Numbered from the stretch's first letter, positions 7,420 to 19,098 are shown. The stretch is 64,000 nt of DNA from Streptomyces sp. Ru62 (GCF_002920615.1 NZ_PQSU01000005.1:248001-312000), one strand, 5' to 3'. A program made the numbers and translations. Notes: generated from the letters alone by a model not told the origin.

Positions 7420-9051
7420 TCAGCCCATGTGCGGGTAGGTGTAGTCGGTCGGCGCGACCAGGGTCTCCTTGATGGCGCGGGTCAGCGTCCAGCGCAGGAG
7501 GTTCTGGGGGGCGCCGGCCTTGTCGTTGGTGCCGGAGGCGCGGCCGCCGCCGAAGGGCTGCTGGCCGACGACGGCACCGGTCGACTTGTCGTTGATGTAG
7601 AAGTTGCCCGCGGCGAAGCGGAGCTTCTCCATCGTGTACGCCGCCGCCGCGCGGTCGTTCGCGATGACCGAGCCGGTGAGGGCGTAGTCCGACACCGACT
7701 CCATCTGGGTCAGCATCTCGTCGTACTTGTCGTCCTCGTAGACGTGCACCGCGAGGATCGGGCCGAAGTACTCGGTGGTGAACACCTCGTTCTCCGGGTC
7801 GGTGCACTCGATGACGGTCGGACGGACGAAGTAGCCGACCGAGTCGTCGTAGCTGCCGCCCGCGACGATCGTGCAGGACGGGTCCGCCTTGGCGCGGTCG
7901 ATCGCGGCCTTGTTCTTGGCGAAGGCACGCTCGTCGATCACGGCGCCGATGAAGTTCGACAGGTCGGTGACGTCACCCATGGTGAGGTAGTCGACCTCGG
8001 CGGCGAACTCCTCCTTGAAACCGCTGTTCCAGATCGACGCCGGGATGTAGGCGCGGGAGGTCGCGCTGCACTTCTGGCCCTGGTACTCGAAGGCGCCCCG
8101 GGTGAGGGCCGTCTTCAGCACCGCGCGGTCGGCCGACGGGTGCGCGACGAGGAAGTCCTTGCCGCCGGTCTCGCCGACCAGACGCGGGTAGGAGCGGTAC
8201 TTCTCGATGTTGTTGCCGACCGTCTTCCACAGGTACTGGAAGGTCTTGGTCGAGCCGGTGAAGTGGATGCCCGCGAGGTCCCGGTGCTCCAGGGCGACCT
8301 TGGAGACCTCGATGCCGTCGCCGGTGACCAGGTTGATGACGCCCTTGGGCAGGCCCGCCTCCTCCAGCAGCCGCATGAGGAGGACGGCCGCGTGGGTCTG
8401 CGTCGGGGACGGCTTCCAGACCACCACGTTGCCCATCAGGGCGGGGGCGGTGGGCAGGTTGCCCGCGATGGCCGAGAAGTTGAACGGCGTGATCGCGTAG
8501 ACGAAGCCCTCCAGCGGGCGGTGGTCCAGGCGGTTCCACACGCCCGGGGAGTTCGCCGGGGGCTGCTCGGCCAGGATCTGACGGGCGTAGTGGACGTTGA
8601 AGCGCCAGAAGTCGACCAGCTCACAGGGGGTGTCGATCTCGGCCTGCTGGGCGGTCTTGGACTGGCCCAGCATGGTGGAGGCGGCGATCGTCTCGCGCCA
8701 CGGGCCGGCCAGCAGCTCGGCGGCGCGCAGGATGATCGCGGCGCGGTCGTCGAAGGACATCGAGCGCCAGGCCGGCGCGGCGGCCAGGGCCGCGTCGATG
8801 GCGTCCTTCGCGTCCTGCTGGGTGGCGTGGCGGCCGGTGCCGATGACGGCCTTGTGGTTGTGCGGCTGTACGACCTCGAACGGCTCGCCGCCGCCCAGCC
8901 GCTTCTCCCCGCCGATCGTCATCGGCAGCTCGATCGGGTTCTCGGCCAGCTCCTTGAGCTTGGCCTCCAGCCGGGCGCGCTCGGGCGAGCCGGGGGCGTA
9001 GCCGTGCACCGGCTCGTTGACGGGGGTGGGGACCTGGGTCACAGCGTCCAT
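7420..9051 (-). CDS. pruA: 1-pyrroline-5-carboxylate dehydrogenase
   Basis: This 543-residue aldehyde dehydrogenase converts P5C (as glutamate semialdehyde) to glutamate with NAD+, the second step of proline breakdown. It begins MDAVTQVPTPVNEPV and has YAITPFNFSAIAGNLPTAPALMGN, VWKPSPTQTHAA, the glutamate in LVGETGGKDF, and the catalytic cysteine in EYQGQKCSATSRAY. AAGGAG precedes the ATG at good spacing. It lies 39 bases downstream of the proline dehydrogenase gene, so the two form an operon in pathway order. Confidence 0.96.
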   Translation of the reverse strand: MDAVTQVPTPVNEPVHGYAPGSPERARLEAKLKELAENPIELPMTIGGEKRLGGGEPFEVVQPHNHKAVIGTGRHATQQDAKDAIDAALAAAPAWRSMSFDDRAAIILRAAELLAGPWRETIAASTMLGQSKTAQQAEIDTPCELVDFWRFNVHYARQILAEQPPANSPGVWNRLDHRPLEGFVYAITPFNFSAIAGNLPTAPALMGNVVVWKPSPTQTHAAVLLMRLLEEAGLPKGVINLVTGDGIEVSKVALEHRDLAGIHFTGSTKTFQYLWKTVGNNIEKYRSYPRLVGETGGKDFLVAHPSADRAVLKTALTRGAFEYQGQKCSATSRAYIPASIWNSGFKEEFAAEVDYLTMGDVTDLSNFIGAVIDERAFAKNKAAIDRAKADPSCTIVAGGSYDDSVGYFVRPTVIECTDPENEVFTTEYFGPILAVHVYEDDKYDEMLTQMESVSDYALTGSVIANDRAAAAYTMEKLRFAAGNFYINDKSTGAVVGQQPFGGGRASGTNDKAGAPQNLLRWTLTRAIKETLVAPTDYTYPHMG

Positions 9052-9090
9052 GAGATCCGTAACTCCTTGTACGTGAGCGGGTGTGCGGGC

Positions 9091-10017
9091 TCAGCCCTTG
9101 CTGACCATGCTGCGGAGGAAGAACCGGAGGTTGGCCGGCTTCTCCGCCAGGCGGCGCATGAAGTAGCCGTACCAGTCGGTGCCGTAGGCGGTGTAGACGC
9201 GCATGCGGTGGCCCTCGGCGGCCAGCCGCAGGTGCTCCTCGCCGCGGATGCCGTACAGCATCTGGAACTCGTACTCGTCGAGCTTACGGCCGGCCTTGTG
9301 GGCCAGCTCCTGGGCGATGGCGATCAGCCGCGGGTCGTGGGACCCGATCATCGGGTAGCCCTCGCCCTCCATCAGCGTCCTCAGGATGCGCACGTAGGCC
9401 TTGTCGATCTCGTGCTTCTGCTGGTAGGCGACCTCGGCGGGTTCCTTGTAGGCGCCCTTGACCAGGCGGACGCGGCTGCCGCTCGCGGCGAGGCGGCGGG
9501 CGTCGGCCTCGGTGCGGAAGAGGTAGGCCTGGATGACGCAGCCGGTCTGCGGGAAGTCCTTCCGCAGCTCCTCGTGGATGGCGAACATCGAGTCGAGGGT
9601 GGTGTGGTCCTCGGCGTCGAGCGTCACGGTGGTACCGATGGCGGCGGCGGCCTCGACGACCGGCCGGACGTTCGCGAGCGCCAGTTCGTGGCCGCCCTGG
9701 AGCGCCTGGCCGAACATCGACAGCTTGACGGACATCTCCACGCGCTCGCCCAGCCCCAGGTCCTTGAGGTGGTCGATCAGCGCCAGGTAGGCGTCCCGGG
9801 CGGCGGTGGCCTGCTCGGGCGTGGTGATGTCCTCGCCGACGACGTCCATCGTCAGCTCCAGGCCCTTGGCCGTGAGGTCCTTGATGATCGGGACGATGTC
9901 GGCCACGGTCTCGCCGGGGATGAAGCGGTCGACGACCTGCTTGGTCACCGGGGCCGCCGAGATCAGGCGTCGCATCCGGTCGCTGCGCGACGCGGCGAGA
10001 ATCACGGGACCCAGCAC
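9091..10017 (-). CDS. Proline dehydrogenase (monofunctional)
   Basis: This 308-residue FAD enzyme oxidises proline to 1-pyrroline-5-carboxylate. Visible marks are VTKQVVDRFIPGE, LTMDVVGEDI, LGLGERVEMSVKLSMFGQAL, VTLDAEDHTTLDSM, VIQAYLFRTEADARRL, SRVRLVKGAYKEP, MIGSHDPRL, EFQMLYGIR and the C-terminal RVYTAYGTDWYGYFMRRLAEKPAN. The GTG at 10017 is chosen because GGAGGTG lies directly upstream and the protein then begins like its family; a longer frame to 10077 is weaker. It is the first gene of the proline operon. Confidence 0.95.
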   Translation of the reverse strand: MLGPVILAASRSDRMRRLISAAPVTKQVVDRFIPGETVADIVPIIKDLTAKGLELTMDVVGEDITTPEQATAARDAYLALIDHLKDLGLGERVEMSVKLSMFGQALQGGHELALANVRPVVEAAAAIGTTVTLDAEDHTTLDSMFAIHEELRKDFPQTGCVIQAYLFRTEADARRLAASGSRVRLVKGAYKEPAEVAYQQKHEIDKAYVRILRTLMEGEGYPMIGSHDPRLIAIAQELAHKAGRKLDEYEFQMLYGIRGEEHLRLAAEGHRMRVYTAYGTDWYGYFMRRLAEKPANLRFFLRSMVSKG

Positions 10018-10182
10018 GGGGCACCTCCACAGACAAGCACCAAATAAGGCCATCACCCGACGATTCGGGTACGGCACGGAGAACCACCGTGAAACCTAAG
10101 GATCTCTCCGATCGTCGGCCATCGACAGCTGTCACGCATCCGTGCCCGGGATCTCAGACAGATGTATGAAGGCGGCCGGTAA

Positions 10183-11472
10183 ATGGGGGAGAATGCCCGG
10201 GTGGCGGCTGAATTCAAGGCGGACTACCAGGAGCTGGTGGACGAGATCTCCGAGCTGCTGGGGGTGCCGGCGACCCTGGAGAACCGTGACTTCGAGCTGA
10301 TCGCCTTCGGTGCCTACGACAGCGAGGACGAGCTGGACCCGACCGCGCTGGATCCGGTGCGCACCCGCTCGATCCTGACCCGGCGCTCCACGGCCACGGT
10401 CCGCGCCTGGTTCGAGGGCTTCGGCATCACGCGCGCGACCGGACCGGTCCGCATCCCGCCCAGCCCGGAGGCCGGTGTCTACCGCGGCCGGATCTGTCTG
10501 CCGGTACGCCACCGGGGCGTCGTCCTCGGCTACGTCTGGCTCCTGGACGGCGATCCCGGGCCGACCGACGCCCAGCTCGCCGCCGCCCTGCGGGTCGCGG
10601 GCCGGATCGGCGCGCTGCTCGCGGACGAGGCGGAGGCCGGGGCGGGGCTGAGCCGGGAGCTGCGGGCCGTGCTCACCGCGGAACGCGGCTGGCAGCGGGA
10701 CATGGCGGTGGCCGAGCTGCGCACCGCGCTGGGGCCCCGCGCGGACGGCCCGCACACGCTGGTCTGCGTGGCGCCGTGGCCGTCGGCCGATCCGGACGAC
10801 GCGCCCGCCCCCCGTACGATCCCGCACGCCACGGCGCTGTGCACGCTGCCGTGGGGCGCCTCGGGGCAGAGCCTCGCGCTGCTGGTCCGCCTGCGGACCA
10901 CGGAGTCCAGCACGCCCGCGCTGGCGGCCGCCGCGCGGCTGCTGAAGGAGGCCGACGGGGTCCGTGGGGCGTCGGGCGGCGCGGCGCGCGGGGCGGGGGC
11001 CCGGGTGGCGGCGGCGGTCGCGGCGGGTTTCACCGCCGGGGCCCGGATCTCCGGGGTCACCGGCTGCGCCGCCGGGGTCGGCGAGCCCCGCACCGGCCTC
11101 ACCGAGCTGGGCACGGTCTGGCAGGAGGCCTCGGCCGCCGCGCGGGCCGCGCTGGCCGAGCCGCGGTTCGGGCCGGTCGCGCAGTGGGCGCGGATCGGGG
11201 CGTACCGGCTGCTGACCGCGCTGCCGGCGGAGGCCGCGCACGACCGGGTGGTCGGCCCGCTCCTCTCCCCCGCCCACCGGGAGCTGGCCCGCACGGCCGA
11301 GGTGTACCTCGACTGCGCCGGGCAGGCCGGCCGCACGGCGGCGGAGCTCGGCATCCACCGCCAGACCCTCTACTACCGCCTGTCCCGCGTGGAGCAGCTG
11401 ACCGGCCTGGACCTGGACGACGGGGAGGACCGGCTGCTGCTGCACATGGCGTTGAAGCGGGCGCGGCTGTGA
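10183..11472 (+). CDS. PucR/CdaR-type transcriptional regulator, probable proline operon activator
   Basis: This 429-residue regulator starts with a sensor-like region ([22 protein letters not shown]..). It ends in a PucR-type helix-turn-helix: [50 protein letters not shown]. It is divergent from the proline dehydrogenase and pruA genes, the usual layout for a dedicated regulator. I recall a Streptomyces proline activator of this class (PutR), so the same role is likely here. A GTG at 10201 with GGGGGAG upstream is an alternative start. The 165-base spacer holds both promoters. Confidence 0.85.
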   Translation: MGENARVAAEFKADYQELVDEISELLGVPATLENRDFELIAFGAYDSEDELDPTALDPVRTRSILTRRSTATVRAWFEGFGITRATGPVRIPPSPEAGVYRGRICLPVRHRGVVLGYVWLLDGDPGPTDAQLAAALRVAGRIGALLADEAEAGAGLSRELRAVLTAERGWQRDMAVAELRTALGPRADGPHTLVCVAPWPSADPDDAPAPRTIPHATALCTLPWGASGQSLALLVRLRTTESSTPALAAAARLLKEADGVRGASGGAARGAGARVAAAVAAGFTAGARISGVTGCAAGVGEPRTGLTELGTVWQEASAAARAALAEPRFGPVAQWARIGAYRLLTALPAEAAHDRVVGPLLSPAHRELARTAEVYLDCAGQAGRTAAELGIHRQTLYYRLSRVEQLTGLDLDDGEDRLLLHMALKRARL

Positions 11473-11484
11473 CGCCTGGCTCGG

Positions 11485-12069
11485 TCAGCTCCGCGCGGCC
11501 TGCCGGATCACCCGCCGCAGCCCCTCGGTGAGCTGCTCGGCGGTGGTCGCCGTGCCGGGGTCGAAGAGCCACTGGACCATGAGGCCGTTGAGGAGGGTCT
11601 GGTAGAGGCGCCCCTCGGTGTCGATCGTCTCCTCGTCCAGGTCGGACTCCGGGACGCCGTTGAACATCGGGACGAGTCCGGCCCGGCCTTCCTTCTGAGC
11701 CTCGGCGAGCAGCTTGCGCACCTCTTCGAGCCGGTCGTCCTGGAACATCAGCTCGAAGCTGAGCAGCCAGATGGCCCGTGCCCCGGGCACGGTCCGGATG
11801 ATCCCGGCCCACACCTCCTGGAAGCGCTCCAGCGAGCCCGGGGGCTGCGTCATCTCGCCTTCCAGGCCGGGGTCGAAACGCTCGCCGACCTCCTCGATCA
11901 GCGAGATGTACGCCTGCACCAGCAGCGCGTCCTTCGAGCCGTAGTGGTAGCCGATGGACGCGAGGTTGGTGCCCGACTCCTTGACGACGTCGCGCGCGGT
12001 GGTGCGCAGGAAGCCCTTCTCCAGCAGGCAGCGCTTGGCGCCTTCGAGCAGATCCTCACGGTGTCCCAT
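11485..12069 (-). CDS. TetR-family repressor, probable regulator of the adjacent exporter
   Basis: This 194-residue protein has a TetR DNA-binding head: REDLLEGAKRCLLEKGFLRTTARDVVKESGTNLASIGYHYGSKDALL, with the helix-turn-helix at about residues 25-45. The rest is a helical ligand-binding body. It is divergent from an MFS exporter with only 97 bases between the starts, and that spacer holds two copies of an 18-base repeat. This is the classic layout of a drug-responsive repressor controlling an efflux pump. The inducer is unknown. Confidence 0.9.
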   Translation of the reverse strand: MGHREDLLEGAKRCLLEKGFLRTTARDVVKESGTNLASIGYHYGSKDALLVQAYISLIEEVGERFDPGLEGEMTQPPGSLERFQEVWAGIIRTVPGARAIWLLSFELMFQDDRLEEVRKLLAEAQKEGRAGLVPMFNGVPESDLDEETIDTEGRLYQTLLNGLMVQWLFDPGTATTAEQLTEGLRRVIRQAARS

Positions 12070-12092
12070 GGCCCCACCCTACCCCTCGATCC

Positions 12093-12136
12093 ATACAGTC
12101 GTCCTAGACACATGACCTATACATTCGTCCTAGACA
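12093..12136. promoter_or_regulatory. Two 18-base direct repeats, likely TetR operators
   Basis: ATACAGTCGTCCTAGACA (12093-12110) and ATACATTCGTCCTAGACA (12119-12136) differ at one base and are 26 bases apart. Each contains the near-palindrome GTC-CTA-GAC. The second copy includes the -35 box of the exporter promoter, so bound repressor would block it. Confidence 0.7.
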
Positions 12137-12159
12137 AGCGTTTAAGACGCTCGTACAGT
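12131..12159 (+). promoter_or_regulatory. Promoter of the MFS exporter gene, probably leaderless
   Basis: TAGACA (12131-12136) and TACAGT (12154-12159) are separated by 17 bases. Transcription would begin about 7 bases later, at or next to the ATG at 12167. No ribosome site lies before that ATG, which fits a leaderless mRNA. AGCGT-N5-ACGCT, another dyad, fills the spacer. Confidence 0.6.
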
Positions 12160-12166
12160 CCTCGGC

Positions 12167-13699
12167 ATGACGACGAACCCGACGAGCACCACCGACCCCG
12201 CCGACGCCGGGACACCCGCCCGCGCCGGCCGCCGCGAGTGGACCGCGCTCGGCGTGCTGATGCTGCCGCTGCTCCTGGTCTCGATGGACGTCTCGGTCCT
12301 GTACTTCGCGACCCCCGCGATCAGCGCCGACCTGCGCCCCAGCGGCACCCAGCAGCTGTGGATCTTCGACGTCTACGGCTTCGTCCTGGCCGGCCTGCTG
12401 CTGACGATGGGCTCGCTCGGCGACCGCGTCGGCCGCCGCAGGCTCCTCCTCATGGGCGCCGCGGCCTTCGGCGCCGCCTCGCTCCTCGCGGCCTACGCGA
12501 ACAGCGCCGAGACCCTGATCGCGGCCCGCGCGGTCCTCGGCATCGGCGGCGCCACCCTGATGCCCTCCACGATGGGCCTGCTGCGCACGATGTTCGCCGA
12601 CCCGGCCCAGCGGGCGAAGGCGATCGGCATGTGGTCCGGGGTGATGACCGGCGGCATCGCCCTCGGCTCGGTGATGAGCGGCGTCCTGGTCGAGCACTTC
12701 TGGTGGGGCTCGGTCTTCCTGGTCAACCTGCCCGCGATGGCGCTGCTGCTCCTCCTCGGCCCGGTGCTGCTGCCCGAGTCGAGGAACCCCGCGCCCGGCC
12801 GCTTCGACTGGCTGAGCGTCCCGCTGTCGCTGGCCGCCGTGCTCCCCGTCGTCTACGGCCTGAAGGAGATCCCCTCCGAGGGATGGAACCCGGGGTACGC
12901 CGTCTCGATCACCGTCGGCCTGCTCTTCGCGGCACTGTTCGTGAGGCGCCAGCGCACCGGCGCCTCACCGCTGATCCCCCCGGCCCTCTTCCGGGGCCAC
13001 GGCTTCACCCCGTCGCTGGTCCTGACGCTCGTCAGCGCGTTCGGGATGATGGGCTCGGCCGTCTTCACCACGCAGTACCTCCAGTCCGTCCTGGGCAAGA
13101 GCCCGCTGGAGGCGGCCCTGTGGAGCCTGCTGCCGTCGGTCCTCATCGGGGTCGCCGGACCGGTCACCGCCCAGCTCGTCCAGCGGGGCGTCCCCCGCGG
13201 ACACGTCGTCGCCTGCGGCTTCGCGGTCAGCGCGGCCGGCTACGTCCTGCTCGCCCTCGTCGGCACCGACTCCCTGTGGCTGGTGCTGGCCGCCGCCGGC
13301 GTCCTCGCCTGCGGGGCGGTCATGGTGATGTCCCAGCTGACCGACCTGGCGATGAGCGCGGCACCGGCGGAGCGGGCGGGCACCGCCTCCTCCCTCCTGG
13401 AGACCGGCACCGAGTTCGGCGGCGCACTCGGCATGGCGGTGCTGGGCTCCATCGGTACGGCGGTCTACCGCCACGCGATGCCGGCCGCCGCTCCGGCCGA
13501 GGCCCGCGAGACCCTGGGCGGTGCGCTGGCCGACGCGGCCCGGCTGCCGGGCCGGACCGGGGAGTCCCTCCTCGCGACGGCACGGGAGGCGTTCACCAGC
13601 GGAATGCGGGGCGCGGCCGTCGCGGGCGCGGTGGTCCTGGTGCTGGCGGCGGTGGGAGCGGCGCTGACGCTGCGGAGGACCGAGGCCGGGCGGAAGTAG
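12167..13699 (+). CDS. MFS drug exporter, DHA2 (EmrB/QacA) type
   Basis: This 510-residue membrane protein has about 14 hydrophobic segments, as in the 14-helix DHA2 family. Motifs include LLVSMDVSVLYFATPAI in helix 1, GSLGDRVGRRRLLLMGA (motif A) after helix 2, and ARAVLGIGGATLMPSTMGLLRTMF. These proton-driven pumps export drugs or toxic compounds. The divergent TetR gene and shared operators suggest induction by a substrate. The ATG at 12167 gives the expected short hydrophilic N-terminus. Confidence 0.92.
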   Translation: MTTNPTSTTDPADAGTPARAGRREWTALGVLMLPLLLVSMDVSVLYFATPAISADLRPSGTQQLWIFDVYGFVLAGLLLTMGSLGDRVGRRRLLLMGAAAFGAASLLAAYANSAETLIAARAVLGIGGATLMPSTMGLLRTMFADPAQRAKAIGMWSGVMTGGIALGSVMSGVLVEHFWWGSVFLVNLPAMALLLLLGPVLLPESRNPAPGRFDWLSVPLSLAAVLPVVYGLKEIPSEGWNPGYAVSITVGLLFAALFVRRQRTGASPLIPPALFRGHGFTPSLVLTLVSAFGMMGSAVFTTQYLQSVLGKSPLEAALWSLLPSVLIGVAGPVTAQLVQRGVPRGHVVACGFAVSAAGYVLLALVGTDSLWLVLAAAGVLACGAVMVMSQLTDLAMSAAPAERAGTASSLLETGTEFGGALGMAVLGSIGTAVYRHAMPAAAPAEARETLGGALADAARLPGRTGESLLATAREAFTSGMRGAAVAGAVVLVLAAVGAALTLRRTEAGRK

Positions 13700-13709
13700 G
13701 CGACGGCAG

Positions 13710-13751
13710 AACGCCGGGCGGGCCGAGGTACCCCTCGGCCCGCCCGGCGTT
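13710..13751. terminator. Bidirectional terminator between the exporter and serA
   Basis: A perfect 19-base stem (AACGCCGGGCGGGCCGAGG at 13710-13728 and its complement at 13733-13751) with a 4-base loop sits between two convergent genes. Confidence 0.85.
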
Positions 13752-13765
13752 GCGGCACAGGTGGA

Positions 13766-15355
13766 TCAGACCAGGTTCACCGAGCGGGCGGACGTCGCGC
13801 CGATCTCGGAGGCGACCTCGGCCAGAACGGTGGAGCCCACCGTGTCGTCGACGGTCAGCACGGCCAGCGCCTCCCCGCCCACGGCCGCCCGGGCGACCTG
13901 CATGCCGGCGATGTTGATGCCCGCCTCACCGAGGATGCGGCCGACGGTGCCGACGACACCCGGGCGGTCCTCGTAGCGCAGCACCACCATGTGGTCGGCG
14001 AGCGCGAGGTCGACGTCGTACTCGCCGACCGCGACGATCTTCTGGACGTGCTTCGGGCCGGACAGCGTGCCGGAGACCGACACCTCCTCGCCGGTGCCCA
14101 GCGTGCCGCGCACGGTCACCACGTTGCGGTGGTCGCCGGACTCCGAGCTGGTGGTGAGGCGGACCTCGACGCCGCGCTCCTGCGCGAACAGCGGGGCGTT
14201 GACGTAGGACACGGTCTCGTCGACCACGTCCTCGAAGACGCCCTTGAGCGCGGACAGCTCCAGCACCTTCACGTCGTGCTGGGTGATCTCGCCGTAGACC
14301 TCGACGTCGAGGCGGACGGCGACCTCACCGGCGAGCGCGGTGAAGATGCGGCCGAGGCGCTCGGCGAGCGGCAGGCCCGGCTTGACGTCCTCGGCGATGA
14401 CACCGCCCTGGACGTTGACGGCGTCCGGCACCAGCTCACCGGCGAGGGCGAGGCGGACGGACCTGGCGACGGCGATACCGGCCTTCTCCTGCGCCTCGTC
14501 CGTCGACGCGCCCAGGTGCGGGGTGCAGACGACCTGGTCCAGCTCGAAGAGCGGCGAGTCGGTGCAGGGCTCCTTGGCGTACACGTCGAGGCCGGCGCCG
14601 GCGACCCGGCCCTCCTTCAGTGCCGAGTACAGCGCCGCCTCGTCCACGATGCCGCCGCGCGCGGCGTTGACGATGCGGACGCTGGGCTTGACCTTGCGCA
14701 GCGCCTCGTCGCCGATGAGGCCGAGCGTCTCCGGGGTCTTGGGCAGGTGGACGGTGATGAAGTCGGAGACTTCCAGCAGCTCGTCCAGGGAGAGCACCTT
14801 GACGCCCATCTGCGCGGCCCGCGCGGGCTGCACATAGGGGTCGTAGGCGACGACCTTCATGCCGAAGGCGGACATGCGCTGCGCGACGAGGGCACCGATG
14901 CGGCCCAGGCCCACGACGCCCAGCGTCTTCTCGGCCAGCTCGACGCCCGTGTACTTGCTGCGCTTCCACTCGCCGTTCTTCAGCGCGGCGTTGGCCTGCG
15001 GGATGTTGCGGGCGGTGGAGAGGATGAGACCGCAGGCCAGCTCGGCGGCGGTCACGATGTTGGAGGTGGGGGCGTTGACGACCATCACGCCGGCCTTGGT
15101 GGCGGCGGAGACGTCGACGTTGTCCAGGCCGACGCCGGCCCGGGCGACGACCTTGAGCTTCTTCGCGGCGGCGATGGCCTCGGCGTCGACCTTGGTGGCC
15201 GAACGGATCAGGATCGCGTCCACGTCGGCGATGGCCGGCAGCAGCTCGGAGCGGTCCGCTCCGTTGCAGTGCCGGATCTCGAAGTCCGGACCGAGTGCGT
15301 CGACGGTGGCAGGCGACAGCTCTTCAGCGATGAGTACGACGGGTTTCGAGCTCAC
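13766..15355 (-). CDS. serA: D-3-phosphoglycerate dehydrogenase
   Basis: This 529-residue enzyme oxidises 3-phosphoglycerate to start serine synthesis. It is the long type. The NAD domain carries TLGVVGLGRIGALVAQR, NAARGGIVDEAAL (Arg), KEPCTDSPLF (Glu) and CTPHLGASTDEAQEKAG (His). After about residue 320 come an intervening domain and a C-terminal ACT domain (VVLRYEDRPGVVGTVGRILGEAGINIAGMQVAR), which binds serine for feedback control in this family. The GTG at 15355 follows GAGGA and matches the family start (SSKPVVLIAEE); the upstream in-frame extension is unlike the family. Confidence 0.96.
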   Translation of the reverse strand: MSSKPVVLIAEELSPATVDALGPDFEIRHCNGADRSELLPAIADVDAILIRSATKVDAEAIAAAKKLKVVARAGVGLDNVDVSAATKAGVMVVNAPTSNIVTAAELACGLILSTARNIPQANAALKNGEWKRSKYTGVELAEKTLGVVGLGRIGALVAQRMSAFGMKVVAYDPYVQPARAAQMGVKVLSLDELLEVSDFITVHLPKTPETLGLIGDEALRKVKPSVRIVNAARGGIVDEAALYSALKEGRVAGAGLDVYAKEPCTDSPLFELDQVVCTPHLGASTDEAQEKAGIAVARSVRLALAGELVPDAVNVQGGVIAEDVKPGLPLAERLGRIFTALAGEVAVRLDVEVYGEITQHDVKVLELSALKGVFEDVVDETVSYVNAPLFAQERGVEVRLTTSSESGDHRNVVTVRGTLGTGEEVSVSGTLSGPKHVQKIVAVGEYDVDLALADHMVVLRYEDRPGVVGTVGRILGEAGINIAGMQVARAAVGGEALAVLTVDDTVGSTVLAEVASEIGATSARSVNLV

Positions 15356-15579
15356 GTGAGTCCTCACATGTGCGATGCGGACGGCCGTCCCGACGGCCGC
15401 AGGCGGAGGAGGGGCTAGCCGCGGAAGACGCACGACGCTGTGGGCCTGACGCGTGTTGTGCAGAAGCATAGTGGCGTGGCGGCCGTCGTATTACGCCTCC
15501 GCGGAAGGATCACCCGTCCGGGGCTGGACGGGTTGGACAACAGGGCCGGAGCAGTCCGCCCCGGCCCCTGTCAGCAGGC
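15356..15579. other. 224-base spacer between ilvC and serA
   Basis: The region holds the two ilvC hairpins (about 15512-15571) and the serA promoter region, where TATGCT on the minus strand is a possible -10 box. No further gene was seen. Confidence 0.5.
15512..15571 (-). terminator. Two hairpins after ilvC
   Basis: The first hairpin after the ilvC stop is imperfect (about 15541-15570, CAGGGCCGG against CCGGCCCCTG). The second has a perfect 8-base stem (15512-15519 with 15526-15533). No T run is present. Together they probably end the ilvBNC transcript. Confidence 0.6.
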
Positions 15580-17221
<1,642 letters not shown>

Positions 17222-17241
17222 GTCTTCTTGCTCTTCCTCGC

Positions 17242-19098
17242 TCAGTCGTCTTCGTTGTCGCCGAAGTCGGGGCGGACGTCCCGGGCGGCCATGATCTCGT
17301 CGTTGGAGGTGCCGGCGGCGACCATCGGCCAGACCATCGCGTCCTCGTGGACGATGAAGTCCACGACGACCGGGCGGTCGTTGATGGAGTTGGCCTCCGC
17401 GATGACCTTGTCCAGGTCCTCCGGGCGCTCGCAGCGCAGGCCCACGCAGCCCATCGCCTCGGACAGCTTCACGAAGTCCGGCACGCGCGTGCCCTTGGCC
17501 TCCGGGTTGATGTCCTCGGGGCCGCTGTGCAGCACGGTGTTGGAGTAGCGCTGGTTGTAGAAGAGGGTCTGCCACTGGCGGACCATCCCGAGGGCGCCGT
17601 TGTTGATGATGGCGACCTTGATCGGGATGTTGTTCAGGGCGCAGGTGGTCAGCTCCTGATTGGTCATCTGGAAGCAGCCGTCGCCGTCGATCGCCCAGAC
17701 GGTACGGCCCGGCTGCCCGGCCTTGGCTCCCATCGCGGCCGGGACCGCGTAGCCCATCGTCCCGGCGCCGCCGGAGTTCAGCCAGGTGGCGGGCGTGTCG
17801 TACTGGATGAAGTGCGCGGCCCACATCTGGTGCTGGCCGACGCCCGCCGCGAAGATCGTGCCCTCGGGGGCGAGCTGCCCGATGCGCTCGATGACCGCCT
17901 GCGGGGAGAGCGAGCCGTCCCCGGGCTGGTCGTAGCCGAGCGGGTAGGTCTCGCGCCACCGGTTCAGGTCGCTCCACCAGGCGGTGTAGTCGCCCTGGTG
18001 GCCCTCGCTGTGCTCCTTCTGGACGGCCTGGACCAGGTCGGCGATGACCTCGCGGGCGTCGCCGACGATCGGCACGTCGGCTTCGCGGTTCTTGCCGATC
18101 TCGGCGGGGTCGATGTCCGCGTGGACGATCTTGGCGTAGGGGGCGAAGCTGTCCAGCTTGCCGGTGACGCGGTCGTCGAAGCGGGCGCCGAGGGCCACGA
18201 TCAGGTCGGCCTTCTGCAGCGCGGTGACGGCGGCGACGCTGCCGTGCATGCCGGGCATGCCCAGGTGCAGCGGGTGGCTGTCGGGGAACGCGCCGAGCGC
18301 CATCAGGGTGGTGGTGACCGGGGCGCCGGTCAGCTCGGCGAGGACCTTCAGCTCGGCGGTGGCGTGGGCCTTGAGGACGCCGCCGCCGACGTACAGGACG
18401 GGCCGGCGGGCGGCGGTGATCAGCTTGGCGGCCTCGCGGATCTGCTTGGCGTGCGGCTTGGTCACCGGGCGGTAGCCGGGCAGGTCCATGACGGGCGGCC
18501 AGGAGAAGGTGGTCTTCGCCTGCAGGGCGTCCTTGGCGATGTCGACGAGGACCGGGCCGGGGCGGCCGGTGGAGGCGATGTGGAACGCCTGCGCGATCAC
18601 CCGGGGGATGTCCTCGGCCTTGGTGACCAGGAAGTTGTGCTTGGTGATCGGCATCGTGATGCCGACGATGTCCGCCTCCTGGAAGGCGTCCGTGCCGATC
18701 GCCTTGGAGGCGACCTGGCCGGTGATCGCGACCAGCGGCACGGAGTCCATGTGCGCGTCGGCGATCGGCGTCACCAGGTTCGTCGCGCCCGGACCGGAGG
18801 TCGCCATGCAGACGCCGACCTTGCCGGTGGCCTGCGCGTAACCGGTGGCCGCGTGGCCCGCGCCCTGCTCGTGCCGGACCAGCACGTGCCGCACCCGGGT
18901 GGAGTCCATCAACGGGTCGTACGCCGGCAGGATCGCACCGCCCGGAATGCCGAATACCGTGTCCGCGCCGACCTCCTCAAGGGAGCGGATGAGGGACTGC
19001 GCACCCGTGACGTGCTCGACGGGGGCGGACTGCTGTCCTCCGGAACGGGGCCGCGGCTGCGGATGGTGGGCCCCGGTGGCCTGCTCGGTCATCGGCAT
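17242..19098 (-). CDS. ilvB: Acetolactate synthase large (catalytic) subunit
   Basis: This 618-residue thiamine-diphosphate enzyme condenses pyruvate with pyruvate or 2-ketobutyrate, the committed step of branched-chain synthesis. Marks include [20 protein letters not shown], the catalytic glutamate in [47 protein letters not shown], and the ThDP/Mg motif starting [12 protein letters not shown] and ending [12 protein letters not shown]. Starts at 19098 or 19092 are both possible; GAGAAGAG is upstream. It is the first structural gene after an attenuator and leader peptide. Confidence 0.97.
   Translation of the reverse strand: MPMTEQATGAHHPQPRPRSGGQQSAPVEHVTGAQSLIRSLEEVGADTVFGIPGGAILPAYDPLMDSTRVRHVLVRHEQGAGHAATGYAQATGKVGVCMATSGPGATNLVTPIADAHMDSVPLVAITGQVASKAIGTDAFQEADIVGITMPITKHNFLVTKAEDIPRVIAQAFHIASTGRPGPVLVDIAKDALQAKTTFSWPPVMDLPGYRPVTKPHAKQIREAAKLITAARRPVLYVGGGVLKAHATAELKVLAELTGAPVTTTLMALGAFPDSHPLHLGMPGMHGSVAAVTALQKADLIVALGARFDDRVTGKLDSFAPYAKIVHADIDPAEIGKNREADVPIVGDAREVIADLVQAVQKEHSEGHQGDYTAWWSDLNRWRETYPLGYDQPGDGSLSPQAVIERIGQLAPEGTIFAAGVGQHQMWAAHFIQYDTPATWLNSGGAGTMGYAVPAAMGAKAGQPGRTVWAIDGDGCFQMTNQELTTCALNNIPIKVAIINNGALGMVRQWQTLFYNQRYSNTVLHSGPEDINPEAKGTRVPDFVKLSEAMGCVGLRCERPEDLDKVIAEANSINDRPVVVDFIVHEDAMVWPMVAAGTSNDEIMAARDVRPDFGDNEDD

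Noticed and set aside
6484..10047. Very long open frame on the plus strand opposite the hydrolase, pruA and proline dehydrogenase genes
   Set aside because: It lies antisense to three genes with clear family motifs, and its translation has no motifs and the Val/Gly/Asp/Arg bias typical of mirrored GC-rich codons.
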